In this document: one piece after another, positions 41,425-52,871 of the stretch
Position numbering within the stretch: position 1 is the first letter of the stretch
How the letters are laid out: the number at the start of each line of letters is the position of its first letter
From: a virus
Virus record (IMG/VR): IMGVR_UViG_3300009169_000020
Span: 1 to 64,000 of that record
Direction: 5' to 3' (one strand)
Length of the DNA stretch: 64,000 nt
Notes under the pieces: model-generated
Database searches by the model: none
What the model was told of the DNA's origin: nothing
The model's input: only the letters and a program-made list of their open reading frames with translations
Program-made: the position numbers and the translations under genes

Positions 41425-43080
41425 ATGAGTACTAAAATATCATCATTATCTAGTGGGGGTATTCCAGAAGCCCCTATTGATGGATTTACTTATGGTAGAA
41501 AGAATGCTACATGGGTATCTTTTTCAGGTGTATCAGGAGTTAATGGTGGTGCATTTATAACGGATATAATTCCTACAAGTACTGGAAATGTTGGAACTAA
41601 AGTATATGATAGCGATGGAATAGTACTTCAATCTTGTGTAAGTGATACTCAATTAGTTACTGTTTCAACATTAGGAATTACAGGAAATACTCATTATAAA
41701 CCAATTATGTCATTACGATGGGGAACACATAGTCAAGTAGTTACTCTTACAGCTCAAGCAGATAAACCTCTATTTATAGGATCAACTGCAATAAACTTAG
41801 CAGGAGAAACTAACCTATCAATAGAACATGAAGATGGAGCAATTACTTCTTGTACTATAGCATTAGATTCCCCTCCTGTTATATCTTCTGCAAACTTTAC
41901 TGGTGGATATCCTGGAACTCAAACAGAATTAAAATTAGCAGATACTTTCTCTTTAAATATAGTATCTGATATACCAATTATAGCTGTACAACTTGATGAT
42001 TATGGTGCTTATTCTGCTCAATCATTTTCAGTAGTATCTGGAACTAATCATACTGTTATAGGTGTAATAGCAAATAGAGGTACAACGGTTCAAAGTTTAG
42101 GTGCTAAAGTAAGAGTACAAAAATCAACTGGCTCATGGTCTACCTATTATTTAACTGAAGATGATGGTAGTGTAGATGGTACAAATTTAGTTAAATTAAA
42201 TAATCTATATCCTACTGTTTCTACAGGAACTAAAACATATCCAGCATCTCAAGGAGCTTTAAAAGACAGTGAAACAGCTACAATAGTAAATACAGTTACA
42301 AATTATGATACAGTCTTATATGATTCTCCTAATGGAGATTTAACAATAACAAATGCTACGACTGTTGAAACACCAAAAACAGTTACAAGACTTTCAGGTA
42401 ATTATAATATATCCACAAATAATTTTAGAATAACCGCTACAAGAACTGCTAATAATGCAATATCTACAACACAAACAGTTATCTATATAGCTCATGTAGC
42501 TTGTACTCTTACAGTAACAGAACCTGCTTCAAGATTAAGAAGTGGTGGAAATGATAGTACTTCTGCACAAAATCATGTTATAACTATTACAGCAAATCAA
42601 AACTTATATTCAGCTCCAACTTTAGTTGCTGGAGCAGAGGGTGTATTTCAAGGAGCAGGATTTGCAGGTTCTGGAACAACTTGGACAAGATCATTACAAG
42701 TTACCGATACAATGGTCAAACAAGTTTGTAGTTGGGGGAGTATTTCTGGAACTAATTTAGCTGGAATACAAACTGTAGTTATTACAGGTGACTCTACTTA
42801 TACAATAGGTGGTTTTGTTTCAAGAACTATAACACTCCCTGCATATACGAATACTATTGTTTTTAATACAGAAGTTATTGATTATGCTAAACTAACTTTT
42901 ACTTGGTCAGTTAAAGCATTACCTAATAAGAGAGTAGTTGGAACAAGTACTGTACCGGATGCAAATTCTTGGAGTATTGATGCACTTTCAATAAATCCAA
43001 CAACTGCTATTATTTTGGATACAGCAGCAACCAATTCTAGTAGTGTTCCCACAACAGTTATAATAGAGGAGTTAGTATAA
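41425..43080 (+). CDS. tail/virion protein with Ig-like beta repeats (551 aa)
   Basis: Thr/Ser/Val-rich beta protein. N-terminus (SSLSSGGIPEAPIDGFTYGRKNATWVS) resembles the start of baseplate or fibre-attachment proteins; repeated ~90-residue segments look like Ig-like folds. Length and context before the giant fibre suggest a tail-fibre-connector or baseplate wedge component. Followed without a gap by a GIY-YIG gene. Confidence 0.6.
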   Translation: MSTKISSLSSGGIPEAPIDGFTYGRKNATWVSFSGVSGVNGGAFITDIIPTSTGNVGTKVYDSDGIVLQSCVSDTQLVTVSTLGITGNTHYKPIMSLRWGTHSQVVTLTAQADKPLFIGSTAINLAGETNLSIEHEDGAITSCTIALDSPPVISSANFTGGYPGTQTELKLADTFSLNIVSDIPIIAVQLDDYGAYSAQSFSVVSGTNHTVIGVIANRGTTVQSLGAKVRVQKSTGSWSTYYLTEDDGSVDGTNLVKLNNLYPTVSTGTKTYPASQGALKDSETATIVNTVTNYDTVLYDSPNGDLTITNATTVETPKTVTRLSGNYNISTNNFRITATRTANNAISTTQTVIYIAHVACTLTVTEPASRLRSGGNDSTSAQNHVITITANQNLYSAPTLVAGAEGVFQGAGFAGSGTTWTRSLQVTDTMVKQVCSWGSISGTNLAGIQTVVITGDSTYTIGGFVSRTITLPAYTNTIVFNTEVIDYAKLTFTWSVKALPNKRVVGTSTVPDANSWSIDALSINPTTAIILDTAATNSSSVPTTVIIEELV

Positions 43081-43767
43081 ATGAAAAAGAAGATTTGTGG
43101 AATATATAAAATAGAAAACATTATAAATGGTAAAATTTATATTGGTCAAAGTACAAATATTCCTACAAGATGGGCCAGACACAAAAAGGAAGCTTCAAAT
43201 ATACATTTAAAAAATTCCATAGAAAAACATGGAATTGAAAATTTTAATTTTACAATATTAGAGGAATGTCCATACGAAAGATTAGATGAGAGAGAAATTT
43301 TTTATATTTCTAAATATGATTCTTATAATAAAGGATACAATAAAACAACTGGTGGAGGACAATTTAGAAATAGAAAATACATTGCTCCTTGGAATAAGGG
43401 GTTAACTAAAGAGACAGATGAAAGAGTGGCTTTATTCTATGAAAAGAGAAAGAAAACTATACCTTGGAGCAAAGGATTAACTAAAGAAACCGATGAAAGA
43501 TTGAAAACTAGTGGGTTAAATACGTCTAAATTAAGGAAAGGTATTAGCACTGGTCCGAGAAAAGGAAGATCAGTTATAAATTTAACAACAGGTAAAATAT
43601 TTAAATCAATATCAGAAGCTAGTAGATATTATGATATAGGGATTAGTGATATTTTTGCAGTGTGTGCAAAAAAACAAAATAGAAAGATTGCTGGAGGATA
43701 TAGTTGGTCTTATTATTCTGATAAGAACTCAAATGTATTTAAAGAGGTAACCAATGTCTCTAAATAA
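43081..43767 (+). CDS. GIY-YIG homing endonuclease between tail genes (228 aa)
   Basis: GIY-YIG core CGIYKIENIINGKIYIGQ, Arg in RWARHKKE, Glu in DEREIFYISKY. NUMOD3-like repeats follow (two copies of PWxKGLTKETDER), then a NUMOD1 helix-turn-helix (INLTTGKIFKSISEASRYY). It starts right after the upstream stop and its end overlaps the next gene by 14 nt, so it fits without breaking tail genes. Confidence 0.88.
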   Translation: MKKKICGIYKIENIINGKIYIGQSTNIPTRWARHKKEASNIHLKNSIEKHGIENFNFTILEECPYERLDEREIFYISKYDSYNKGYNKTTGGGQFRNRKYIAPWNKGLTKETDERVALFYEKRKKTIPWSKGLTKETDERLKTSGLNTSKLRKGISTGPRKGRSVINLTTGKIFKSISEASRYYDIGISDIFAVCAKKQNRKIAGGYSWSYYSDKNSNVFKEVTNVSK

Positions 43768-44086
43768 TGATCAATTATATTTTGAAATTCAACGGAGAGG
43801 ATTTCAATGGTCCAAAAACTCTACATTGGATGATACAATTTCTTCAATGCTTTTTGATGCAGATCCTAATACAGCAGTACCATCACACTCAGATGGGGAA
43901 GATAAACTAATTAGTATGTTAATCGGAAGTACATTTATGCAAAGTGCTGGTGTATTATGGCTTAAAACTATTATGCCAAATACTTGGATAAGTATAAGTG
44001 GTGGAAGTAGTTTAACTCAACTAGATGGTGGAGCAGCAGCAAGTATATATTTAATCTCACAAGTTTTAGATGGAGGAGGAGCATAA
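43754..44086 (+). CDS. small virion protein (110 aa)
   Basis: AAAGAGG upstream. Starts MSLNNDQLYFEIQRRG, ends in a Gly-rich beta part (ISGGSSLTQLDGG). Position between the 551-aa protein and the fibre suggests a baseplate or fibre-base role. Unrecognised family. Confidence 0.5.
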   Translation: MSLNNDQLYFEIQRRGFQWSKNSTLDDTISSMLFDADPNTAVPSHSDGEDKLISMLIGSTFMQSAGVLWLKTIMPNTWISISGGSSLTQLDGGAAASIYLISQVLDGGGA

Positions 44087-44087
44087 T

Positions 44088-47000
44088 ATGGCAGTTCAGT
44101 TTCAAATAAGAAGAGACACTTCTGTTAACTGGGGATTAACTAATCCTACCTTAGCACAAGGGGAAATGGGATATGAAACAAATACATATAAAATGAAAAT
44201 AGGAAATGGAACTAGTGATTGGAATACATTAGTTTATTTTCCTACAGCAGCTCTAACATTAGACGCTATAACAGATCCAGCAGTTAATGCAGCTGTAACC
44301 ACTTTAAAAATAGATGCTTATTCAGGTACAGTAATAACATTAACTACTACAGGAAATTCACAAACATTACAAAATCCAACTTCTTCTTTATCAGGTAAAT
44401 CTTTTTTAGTTATAAATAATGATACTTCTTCTAATAGTATTACAGTCAATACAATAGTAATTGCTCCAGGTAGTGCTATAAATTTTGTATGGGATGGAAA
44501 TGTTTGGATTGGTATAGGAGGTGGAACATTAGATCACGCAACACTTAATAACTTATCTTATGCAACTTCTGGTCATACTGGATTTCAAGCTTCATTAGGT
44601 TACACTCCTGAAGATATAGTAAATAAAAGTATAAATATTATTACTGATGCATCTTCAGATATAAAATACCCTAGTGTGAAAGCAGTTAAAACTTATGCTG
44701 ATAGCTTGGTTGGGGGATTGCTAGATTATAGGGGTGCTTATGATGCTTCTAGTAATTTATATCCTTCAGCAGGAGGTTCTGGAGCATCAGGAACTATTTT
44801 AGTTGGGGATACTTGGGCTATATCTGTACAAGGAATTCTTGGAAGTGGTGTAGTTCATGTAGGTGATTATATAATATCTAAAGTAGATACTCCTGGACAA
44901 ACCGCTTCTAATTGGGATTCATTAAATACAAATATTTCATATGTACCAGAAGATTCAGCAAATAAAGTAACTTCTATTTCAGGGGCTTCAACTGATATAC
45001 AATATCCTTCAGCAAAACTATTATATGATCAAATAAATTTAAAACAAAATACTTTAACTTTTGGAATAGAAGATACGAATGCTGTAAAAATTACAGTGTC
45101 AGGAGTTGCTGATCATGATTATGCTAAATTCACTGCTACAGGATTAGAGGGGAGATCTTATTCAGAGGTACTTTCTGATATAGGTGCTCAAGTCAATTTA
45201 GGATATACTCCTGAGAATATAGCTAATCTTAGAACCACTTTTCAAGTAGTACCAGATGATACACATTATATTTCAGAAAAATTAGCAAAAGATTCATTAG
45301 ATAATAAAGAAAATTCATTAGGTAATCCAGATGTAACAGGTAAAATATTATCTTCTACTACAGGAGGAGTTAGATCTTGGATTCTCCCTAGTGGTGGTGT
45401 AACTGTTCATAGTGCTTTAACTGGACTTGATTATGCTTCAGCAGGTCATACTGGATTTGAACCAACTATAGGATATACTCCAGAAAATATAATAAATAAA
45501 ATAACATCCTTTCAAATAACTCCTGATGATACACATTATATAAGTGAAAAACTAGCATATGATCAATTAGCATTAAAAGAAAATTCAGGTGTTGCTACAA
45601 GTTATATGGCAACTCATAATAGTACTTATACTCATTCAGATATAGCACTTAATACTGCTTCAAGACATGATGCAGTAACTTTAGGAACAGCTAATGGATT
45701 AAGTCTTTTAACTCAACAATTATCTTTAGGTCTATCTGCTTCAGGAGTTCCTGGTGCATTATCTGGAGATGATTGGAATACTTTTAATAATAAACAAGAA
45801 AAGATATGGTCTAAAACTGGAACAGAGATATCTCCTTATATATCAGGAGATACTTTAAAAATAAATTCTATAAGTGAAGAAACTCTTGGTGATGGGGTTT
45901 ATGTAGAAAATGTTTTTATACATCAAGGGGAAATACAATTAGATTTTGATAAAAGAATTGTATTAGGTACACAAAATACTGTATTACCTTATGCATGGTA
46001 TCATTTAAATGAGGGAACAGGTACTATTGCATATAATATATCTGGTGGAGGAAGAAATCTAAATCTTGTAAATTCTCCAGTATGGGATACTTTAACTCCA
46101 AAATTAGGAACAAGTGCTATTTTAATAAACGCTTCTCCAATAGGTGAGAGATTAGAAAATTCTAATAATACCGAATTCGGTTTTAATTTTGATACACCTT
46201 TTTCAGTAGAATGTTGGATAAAACCAACTGTATTAGTAGCAGCACAAAAAGTTGTATTTTCTAAGGCTACTGCATTAACTGCTGGTTATTATGTATCAAT
46301 AATACCCTCTGCAACAGGTAATATTGATTTTATGATGAGAGATCCTGTAACATTACGATACATTCGAAAAACAATTGGAAGTTTAAATTGGACTTCTTTA
46401 ATTGATGTATATTCTCATATTGCAGTAACATATGATGGTAGTAGAAATCTTGCTGGTATGAATATATATCTTAATAATGTACTTCAAACTCCAACTGTTT
46501 CCACAAATACATTAACTGGAGGAGAAACTTTAATTACTGCTACACCATTTCAAATATCAGGTTTAAATGGATCAAGTACTGCAATGACTACTGTAGAGGT
46601 AGACGAATTTGTAGTATATGATACAGAAATATCTGTGGCTGATATAAATAATAGATATAATGGTGGTGCAGGTTCTGAGACATTTGGAAATACTGGAGAT
46701 ATAGCTTTAATAAGAAATAATGACTTATCTAAAAAAGTTGAACTTCAATTTGGATCTGGACCAGCAACTCAAAAATTTTCTAAAGATGGAACAAATGAAT
46801 CTCTACAAGTTGTATTAAGTAATATAGCAACATCAGGAACACATGCTATAAGAAAAAATGAATATGACATTGATCTATTCCTTAAAGCTGATAAATCAAA
46901 TGTACTTGAATTAAATAATACAACCGCTTTTACTCCAGATGCAGATTATGAACCAGCTACAAAAAAATATGTTGATGATTCAGTAGGAGCTGAGAATTTA

Positions 47001-50000
47001 TGGGATAGAGTGTCTACAACATTATATCCTCATACTATTACTGATAGTGTTACATTAAGTGGTATATTAACTGTAAATGAACCAATTCAATTAGGATTAA
47101 CTCCAACAGTAGGAACTCATGGAACTGGTGGGAAAATGTTCTGGGATGCAGCTTGGAAAACTCCAGCTTGTGAACTTGAAGATGATGTCACTTTACAAAT
47201 AGGTCAAGAAACAATGGCCTATGTATATAATGGAACCGGTTCTCAACTAGTACAGGGTAATGTAGTTTATATCTCAGGAACTCAGGATGGTATTCCCTCG
47301 GTATCTTTGGCAAAAGGGGATACTGAAACTACTTCAAAAGTTTTAGGTGTTATTACCTCTCTTACAATAGATGATACAAGATATGGCTATTGTACAGTTA
47401 GGGGTCATGTAAATAAAATAGATACTTCAGCTTGGAATCTTAATGATGAACTATATCTTGATGCCTCTATTGCAGGGGCGTTAACAAATATAAAACCTAA
47501 TACTGGTTCATATGATACAAGAGTTGCAAGAGTAATGTTGAAAGATGCAGTTAACGGAAGAATCTTTGTAAATATGGTTAGGGAGTATTCTTTCTCAAGT
47601 GCATCAGCGGGATCAGCAGTAACAATGTTTCCTGATGATACAACAATTATAGCATCTGGAACACAATCAACTTATCCTATTAAAACACTTTCAAAAACAC
47701 CTGTAACTACAACAGAGGATGTTGATTCAATTATATGTACAGCGGCTACTTCCCCGGTTCTTTATGGTACATACCTGAATACTGCTGCAATAGGTAAAAC
47801 TCTTATTGATGGTGGTATATGGAGTTTTGAAATATGGGCAGGAGTATCTTCTGCGGTAAATGTAACATCTATTACTCAAGGTGTTTATAGGGTAAGACCT
47901 GAAATAGGTACAATTACAACTACAGGTACATTAACAACAAGAACAGCAACTGCTTCTACTGGAACACCTTTTGCAACTGCTAAAATAGATGTAGGAGGAA
48001 CGAGTGACTCAGATTCTTATCTACAAACAACAACAGGATTTTTCAGAATACTATCTAGAGTTTCTGATACAGAAATTACTATAGAAACTCCTACAACATA
48101 TACTAACCAATCAGATGTAGCCTATTCAGTACATAAAAAATTATTTAGTGTTAATACAGGGGAGATAAACAATACAGCAACTTCTCCTCTATTCGCAGGA
48201 TTACAACTTTATACTGTAACTTCAGCTCAACCTTCATTTACAGTAGAAACAACGGATACATTAGCTTCTGCTTTTTTTGGAGTATCTGATGGTAGTAGAA
48301 CTGTTTATTTTGCACATAATGGTACTGCAAGATATTCTCATTTTACTACCCCTCTTATAGCTCTTCATAATGATTTAGCAGGTTTACAAGGTGGAACAAC
48401 AAATGAGTATTACCATATAACTTCTGCACAAGCCACAGTGGTTGCTAATACGAGTGGTACAAATACAGGTGATAATACTTTTTGGAGTGGTGTAACAAAA
48501 ATAGGAAATGCCGTATCCAATGATCTTATTACAGGTAAAGCAGGTGGTCAGACTATTTATGGAGGTACTCTTACAACCGAGAATCTAACTATACAGCCTA
48601 ATAAAGCTGATACAACAACAGGATCAGTGATAATAGATGCTGGTACACAATGTATGAATACAGTTACTGGGGCTTTACAAGTAGCTGGTGGTGTTGGAGT
48701 TGGTGGGGATTTATATGCTGGTCATATTGTAGCACAAGGAGCGGGGACTCCAGCCGGTCTTTCAAATGTAATGCTTCAGTCATGGGATTCAACTGATAGT
48801 TGGGTTCAAAATAATATACAAAATTTAAGTAATGGAAATTCAGCCTCAAGTGATTGGATTGCTACTGCTGATAATGGTTCTGATACTACAAGATTTATAG
48901 ATATGGGAATAAATAGTTCAGGATTTTCAGGGGTTCCTTGGACTATCAATGGACCTAATGATGGTTATCTTTATACAAATTCAGGAGTATTGTCTATAGG
49001 TACAGCTACTGCTGGAAAAGATTTAACATTCTTTACAGGTGGAACACTTGCAGCTAATGAACGTGCAAGGATTACTTCAGCAGGAAAATTTAGTATAGGT
49101 ACATCGTCTCCAACAGGTAAGTTTGAAGTATTTAAAGCTGAAAGTTCTGAGCTTATAATAAATCAAGTTGATAGGGATTTTTCAGGTGCTAATAACTGGA
49201 CAGGGACTAATTGGACTACTTCTGGAGGTACACTTGTCCACACCGTAGGCTCAACAGCCAATGCAATTCTTGCAAATGTAAATTTGACTTCTGGATCAAT
49301 TAAAGCCGGTAAGAGATACAAAATTTATTTTACAGTAGCTGGAAATACTGCAGGAACTATTATACCTAAGATCGGCTCAGTAAACGGAGCTACTGTGAGC
49401 GTTACTATGGGTGCTGGAAATTATATGTCAGCCATAACTGCTGCTGTGGACGATACTTATATAGCATTTCAACCAACCTCAACTTTTGATGGATCAATAA
49501 CAAATATTAGTGTTATAGAGCAGGGAGTAAAATTTCAGATAAATGAAGCTGGAGACTTGTTGCTCGGATCTTCGGCGTTCGTCACCGGAAATATTGATTT
49601 TGTAAAAGAGGGAAATGCTCAAGTATTTGAAATGTCTGACTATTATGATAACAATACATCAAATGTAATTAGGTCTATAAAATACAGAGGGACTATCGCA
49701 AGCCCAAAGGCGGTTCTTGACTCTGATACTCTCTTCAACTTTCAAATGGGTGCTTATGATGGAACAGCTAGAGCTGCAAACCAAGCTGGCTTCGGATCAT
49801 ACTCAAGTGGTGCATGGACTCCAACAAATCATGGAACATATATTAGATTTACAGCAACACCATTAAACACAATAACATCTGCAACAGTAGCCGAATATCA
49901 TGGGGACAAGATTTACTTAGCAAAACCAGTGGGTATTGGAGCAGGAAAATCATCACCAACTAGCCAGATAGATGCAACAACAACTGTAAATGATTCAACT

Positions 50001-52871
50001 ATTGCTTCAAAAGGTTATGCACTTATATCTACTTTTGGAGCAACTACAGGTGCTGTTACAGTAGCAGAAGATGGGGTAAACTTTGTATCTTATGCATCTA
50101 CAAATACACCAACAGCAGAAGTAATTAGAATTGTTGCAACTGTAGTTCCAACAAGTGCTGGTAATATTACATTTTCTATTAGAGGTGTTTCTTCAGTTGT
50201 AGCGGTAAGTAATTTGACAGAGACTACGGTTGACCTTCTTGCAACAGCTATCAATACAGCTCTTAATCTTGATACAACTATAACTACAAATTGGACTGTT
50301 ACGGTTGCTTCTGCTACGGTTACATTAACAGCAAAAGTTGCAGAGGCAAAGACAGGAACTAATTCATTTATAGATACAGGTTCTACTGGATGTGTTACGA
50401 CTGTTACCGTAACTACTACAGGGTTATCTGCATATGATCATGCAAATATTCGAGCAATGACTGGCTCTGCTTATAATAACGGATCAGGTCTTATAACCAA
50501 TATGTCAGGTCTTGTATTTACTGGTGGAATACTAGGAACAGGAAATGTGACAAACTACTATGGTGCTGATATAGGTATCTTCGGAACTGGTGGTGGTAAA
50601 TTTGGAACAATAGCTGGTTTGGCTGTCCGTAGCATGAACGGATATCATTCAGATGCGAGTACAGTGTCATATGGAATACAACTATTCGCAAACACCAATG
50701 CAACTGGAGCAAGTAAATATGGTATTTATATTGGAGGAATATCTGGAGCTAGTACAAACAATTATTCTATTTATTCAGTAAGCGGGACAAATTATTTCGG
50801 TGGGAATGTTGGTATTGGTATTACTTCCCCTGTACAAAAACTTGCTATAAATGATGCCAATACTATTACAAATTCATTTGGTAATGTTTTTATTGGAACT
50901 ACTGATTCTCAAGCAATTGATAAAGGTGGACATTTAGCACTAGGTGGTGTTTATACTAGTACAACTCAAGTACCTTTTGCAAGTATAGCAGGAAGAAAAT
51001 CAGACGCTACAGATACCTCAACTAAAGGATATCTATCATTATCAACTCTAACTTCAGGGACATTAACTGAGAAAATGAGAATAGATAATTTAGGAAATAT
51101 AGGTATAGGCACTTCAACCCCATTAACATTTGGATCATCTATAGGATTACATTTATCTGGAATGACAGAGGGTACTTATCCAACAATAACATTACAAAGA
51201 AATGACACCATAGTAGCTTCAACTAATGTCTATGGAACGATACAATGGTATTCAAACGATTCTGACCATGTCACAGGAAATATTTGCTCTAGTATTGAAT
51301 CGGTAGCAAATGGAACTCAGTCCGGCGTTTATCCTAAAGCAGACATAAAAATATCCACAGCAGATGGAACAACAGATATATCAGAGAAATTTCGTTTTTA
51401 TAGTGATGGAAGAATTGCGCAAGGTACTAGTGCTTCTACTGCAGTTAGTGCAACATTTGCAAGAGCAATGACCGGAGCTACAACACAATATGGACTTTAC
51501 CAAGGTGCAACAATTAAATCAGATGTTACTGCAAGTGCTTATTCTTTTATATCAGCACCGTTAACAGAAGCTGCATCATTTGCTTTAAATCTTATGTATC
51601 ATTATTCGTTATTAAATCCAACAATTGGTTCAGGCTCATCTATTACTAACCAAATAGGATATCATGTTCCATCTACTATGACTGGAGCAACAAGTAATTA
51701 TGGTTTTTATGGGTCTTTAGCATCTGCAACAAATAGATGGAATATCTATATGGCAGGGACAGCCGATAATTATCTTGCTGGAAAGTTAGGTATTGGTAGT
51801 GCAACTATACCAGCAATGGCATTAGATATAGAAGGAACAGCCTCTACAACGGGTGTTCAGGCAACACGATATACAGCAGCATCCGCAGGTGCATCACCAT
51901 ACTTTAATTTTAGAAGGTCTAGGGGAAGCTCAGCATCTCCAGTAGTAGTTAATCAAGGTGACAATTTAGGATTATTTTATTTCTACGGTTGGAAAGATGA
52001 AAAACCAGATCCTTCTGGAAGAGCTGCAGAGTGGGTTCCTGCTGCTGGATTTGGTGGTGGTGTTGAAAATGATGCAGCAACAGAACATTTAGTTAAAGGA
52101 TTTATATACTTTAAGACTAATACAGTAGGAGACTTTACTTCAGATGGTGCAGAAAGAATGCGTATTTCTAATGCAGGTTATCTAGGGGTAAATGTAACAG
52201 CTCCAACAGCTTTGGTTCATATAGGAGCAAGTTCTACAGTAAGAGCATCCTTATGTTTAGCTTCAGGAACAGCTCCAACAGCACCAGTTGCTGGAGATAT
52301 ATGGAATGATTCAACACAAGCTTGTATAAGATCACAATCTTCAGGAATAACTAAAAGTTTATCGGGTGTTATCTTTACACAAACAGCAAGTGCTACAGTT
52401 GGTAATACAACTACAGAAACAACTATGGTTGGAACAGGTGTAGGAGTTACTTTATTACCAGCGAATTTCTGGGTTGCTGGTAAGACTATACGTTTAAAAA
52501 TGTACGGGCATATTTCGTGTACTGCTTTAGATACAGCTTCTATAAGAGTGAAAGTTGGAAGTGTTACTGTAGCAAGTTCTATTGGTGATGCATTTCCAGT
52601 AACTCTTACAAATAGTCTATTTATAGGAGAACTTATAATGACTTGTAGAACTACAGGTGCTACGGGTACTATATTTGTACAAGGTTCAACTACTATATAT
52701 GCGGCTTCTTCAGCAGATATGACAGTCTATGGAAGACAAATAGTAACTACTTCTGCTGTAACAATAGATACTACAGCAACAGGGCAATTAAATGTAACTT
52801 ATCAATGGAGTGATGCAAGAGCAGGAAATACAATTACAAGTACAAATTCAGTTATAGAGGTATTAAACTAA
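44088..52871 (+). CDS. giant modular tail fibre (about 2,927 aa)
   Basis: ATG 44088 follows GGAGGAG; an in-frame ATG 44070 would overlap more. Residues 1-45 form a common fibre N-terminus (FQIRRDTSVNW, GEMGYETNTYKMKIGNG). Four collar-like repeats follow (GYTPEDI or GYTPENI, then YPSAK or YISEKLA). A LamG/concanavalin-like domain lies at ~630-860 (AWYHLNEGTG, FSVECWIKP, HIAVTYDG, VDEFVVYD). After that come long shaft repeats with VGIG-type segments, and a beta C-terminal tip (NTTTETTMVGTG). Likely the receptor-binding fibre. Composition shifts inside suggest mosaic origin. Confidence 0.85.
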   Translation: MAVQFQIRRDTSVNWGLTNPTLAQGEMGYETNTYKMKIGNGTSDWNTLVYFPTAALTLDAITDPAVNAAVTTLKIDAYSGTVITLTTTGNSQTLQNPTSSLSGKSFLVINNDTSSNSITVNTIVIAPGSAINFVWDGNVWIGIGGGTLDHATLNNLSYATSGHTGFQASLGYTPEDIVNKSINIITDASSDIKYPSVKAVKTYADSLVGGLLDYRGAYDASSNLYPSAGGSGASGTILVGDTWAISVQGILGSGVVHVGDYIISKVDTPGQTASNWDSLNTNISYVPEDSANKVTSISGASTDIQYPSAKLLYDQINLKQNTLTFGIEDTNAVKITVSGVADHDYAKFTATGLEGRSYSEVLSDIGAQVNLGYTPENIANLRTTFQVVPDDTHYISEKLAKDSLDNKENSLGNPDVTGKILSSTTGGVRSWILPSGGVTVHSALTGLDYASAGHTGFEPTIGYTPENIINKITSFQITPDDTHYISEKLAYDQLALKENSGVATSYMATHNSTYTHSDIALNTASRHDAVTLGTANGLSLLTQQLSLGLSASGVPGALSGDDWNTFNNKQEKIWSKTGTEISPYISGDTLKINSISEETLGDGVYVENVFIHQGEIQLDFDKRIVLGTQNTVLPYAWYHLNEGTGTIAYNISGGGRNLNLVNSPVWDTLTPKLGTSAILINASPIGERLENSNNTEFGFNFDTPFSVECWIKPTVLVAAQKVVFSKATALTAGYYVSIIPSATGNIDFMMRDPVTLRYIRKTIGSLNWTSLIDVYSHIAVTYDGSRNLAGMNIYLNNVLQTPTVSTNTLTGGETLITATPFQISGLNGSSTAMTTVEVDEFVVYDTEISVADINNRYNGGAGSETFGNTGDIALIRNNDLSKKVELQFGSGPATQKFSKDGTNESLQVVLSNIATSGTHAIRKNEYDIDLFLKADKSNVLELNNTTAFTPDADYEPATKKYVDDSVGAENLWDRVSTTLYPHTITDSVTLSGILTVNEPIQLGLTPTVGTHGTGGKMFWDAAWKTPACELEDDVTLQIGQETMAYVYNGTGSQLVQGNVVYISGTQDGIPSVSLAKGDTETTSKVLGVITSLTIDDTRYGYCTVRGHVNKIDTSAWNLNDELYLDASIAGALTNIKPNTGSYDTRVARVMLKDAVNGRIFVNMVREYSFSSASAGSAVTMFPDDTTIIASGTQSTYPIKTLSKTPVTTTEDVDSIICTAATSPVLYGTYLNTAAIGKTLIDGGIWSFEIWAGVSSAVNVTSITQGVYRVRPEIGTITTTGTLTTRTATASTGTPFATAKIDVGGTSDSDSYLQTTTGFFRILSRVSDTEITIETPTTYTNQSDVAYSVHKKLFSVNTGEINNTATSPLFAGLQLYTVTSAQPSFTVETTDTLASAFFGVSDGSRTVYFAHNGTARYSHFTTPLIALHNDLAGLQGGTTNEYYHITSAQATVVANTSGTNTGDNTFWSGVTKIGNAVSNDLITGKAGGQTIYGGTLTTENLTIQPNKADTTTGSVIIDAGTQCMNTVTGALQVAGGVGVGGDLYAGHIVAQGAGTPAGLSNVMLQSWDSTDSWVQNNIQNLSNGNSASSDWIATADNGSDTTRFIDMGINSSGFSGVPWTINGPNDGYLYTNSGVLSIGTATAGKDLTFFTGGTLAANERARITSAGKFSIGTSSPTGKFEVFKAESSELIINQVDRDFSGANNWTGTNWTTSGGTLVHTVGSTANAILANVNLTSGSIKAGKRYKIYFTVAGNTAGTIIPKIGSVNGATVSVTMGAGNYMSAITAAVDDTYIAFQPTSTFDGSITNISVIEQGVKFQINEAGDLLLGSSAFVTGNIDFVKEGNAQVFEMSDYYDNNTSNVIRSIKYRGTIASPKAVLDSDTLFNFQMGAYDGTARAANQAGFGSYSSGAWTPTNHGTYIRFTATPLNTITSATVAEYHGDKIYLAKPVGIGAGKSSPTSQIDATTTVNDSTIASKGYALISTFGATTGAVTVAEDGVNFVSYASTNTPTAEVIRIVATVVPTSAGNITFSIRGVSSVVAVSNLTETTVDLLATAINTALNLDTTITTNWTVTVASATVTLTAKVAEAKTGTNSFIDTGSTGCVTTVTVTTTGLSAYDHANIRAMTGSAYNNGSGLITNMSGLVFTGGILGTGNVTNYYGADIGIFGTGGGKFGTIAGLAVRSMNGYHSDASTVSYGIQLFANTNATGASKYGIYIGGISGASTNNYSIYSVSGTNYFGGNVGIGITSPVQKLAINDANTITNSFGNVFIGTTDSQAIDKGGHLALGGVYTSTTQVPFASIAGRKSDATDTSTKGYLSLSTLTSGTLTEKMRIDNLGNIGIGTSTPLTFGSSIGLHLSGMTEGTYPTITLQRNDTIVASTNVYGTIQWYSNDSDHVTGNICSSIESVANGTQSGVYPKADIKISTADGTTDISEKFRFYSDGRIAQGTSASTAVSATFARAMTGATTQYGLYQGATIKSDVTASAYSFISAPLTEAASFALNLMYHYSLLNPTIGSGSSITNQIGYHVPSTMTGATSNYGFYGSLASATNRWNIYMAGTADNYLAGKLGIGSATIPAMALDIEGTASTTGVQATRYTAASAGASPYFNFRRSRGSSASPVVVNQGDNLGLFYFYGWKDEKPDPSGRAAEWVPAAGFGGGVENDAATEHLVKGFIYFKTNTVGDFTSDGAERMRISNAGYLGVNVTAPTALVHIGASSTVRASLCLASGTAPTAPVAGDIWNDSTQACIRSQSSGITKSLSGVIFTQTASATVGNTTTETTMVGTGVGVTLLPANFWVAGKTIRLKMYGHISCTALDTASIRVKVGSVTVASSIGDAFPVTLTNSLFIGELIMTCRTTGATGTIFVQGSTTIYAASSADMTVYGRQIVTTSAVTIDTTATGQLNVTYQWSDARAGNTITSTNSVIEVLN

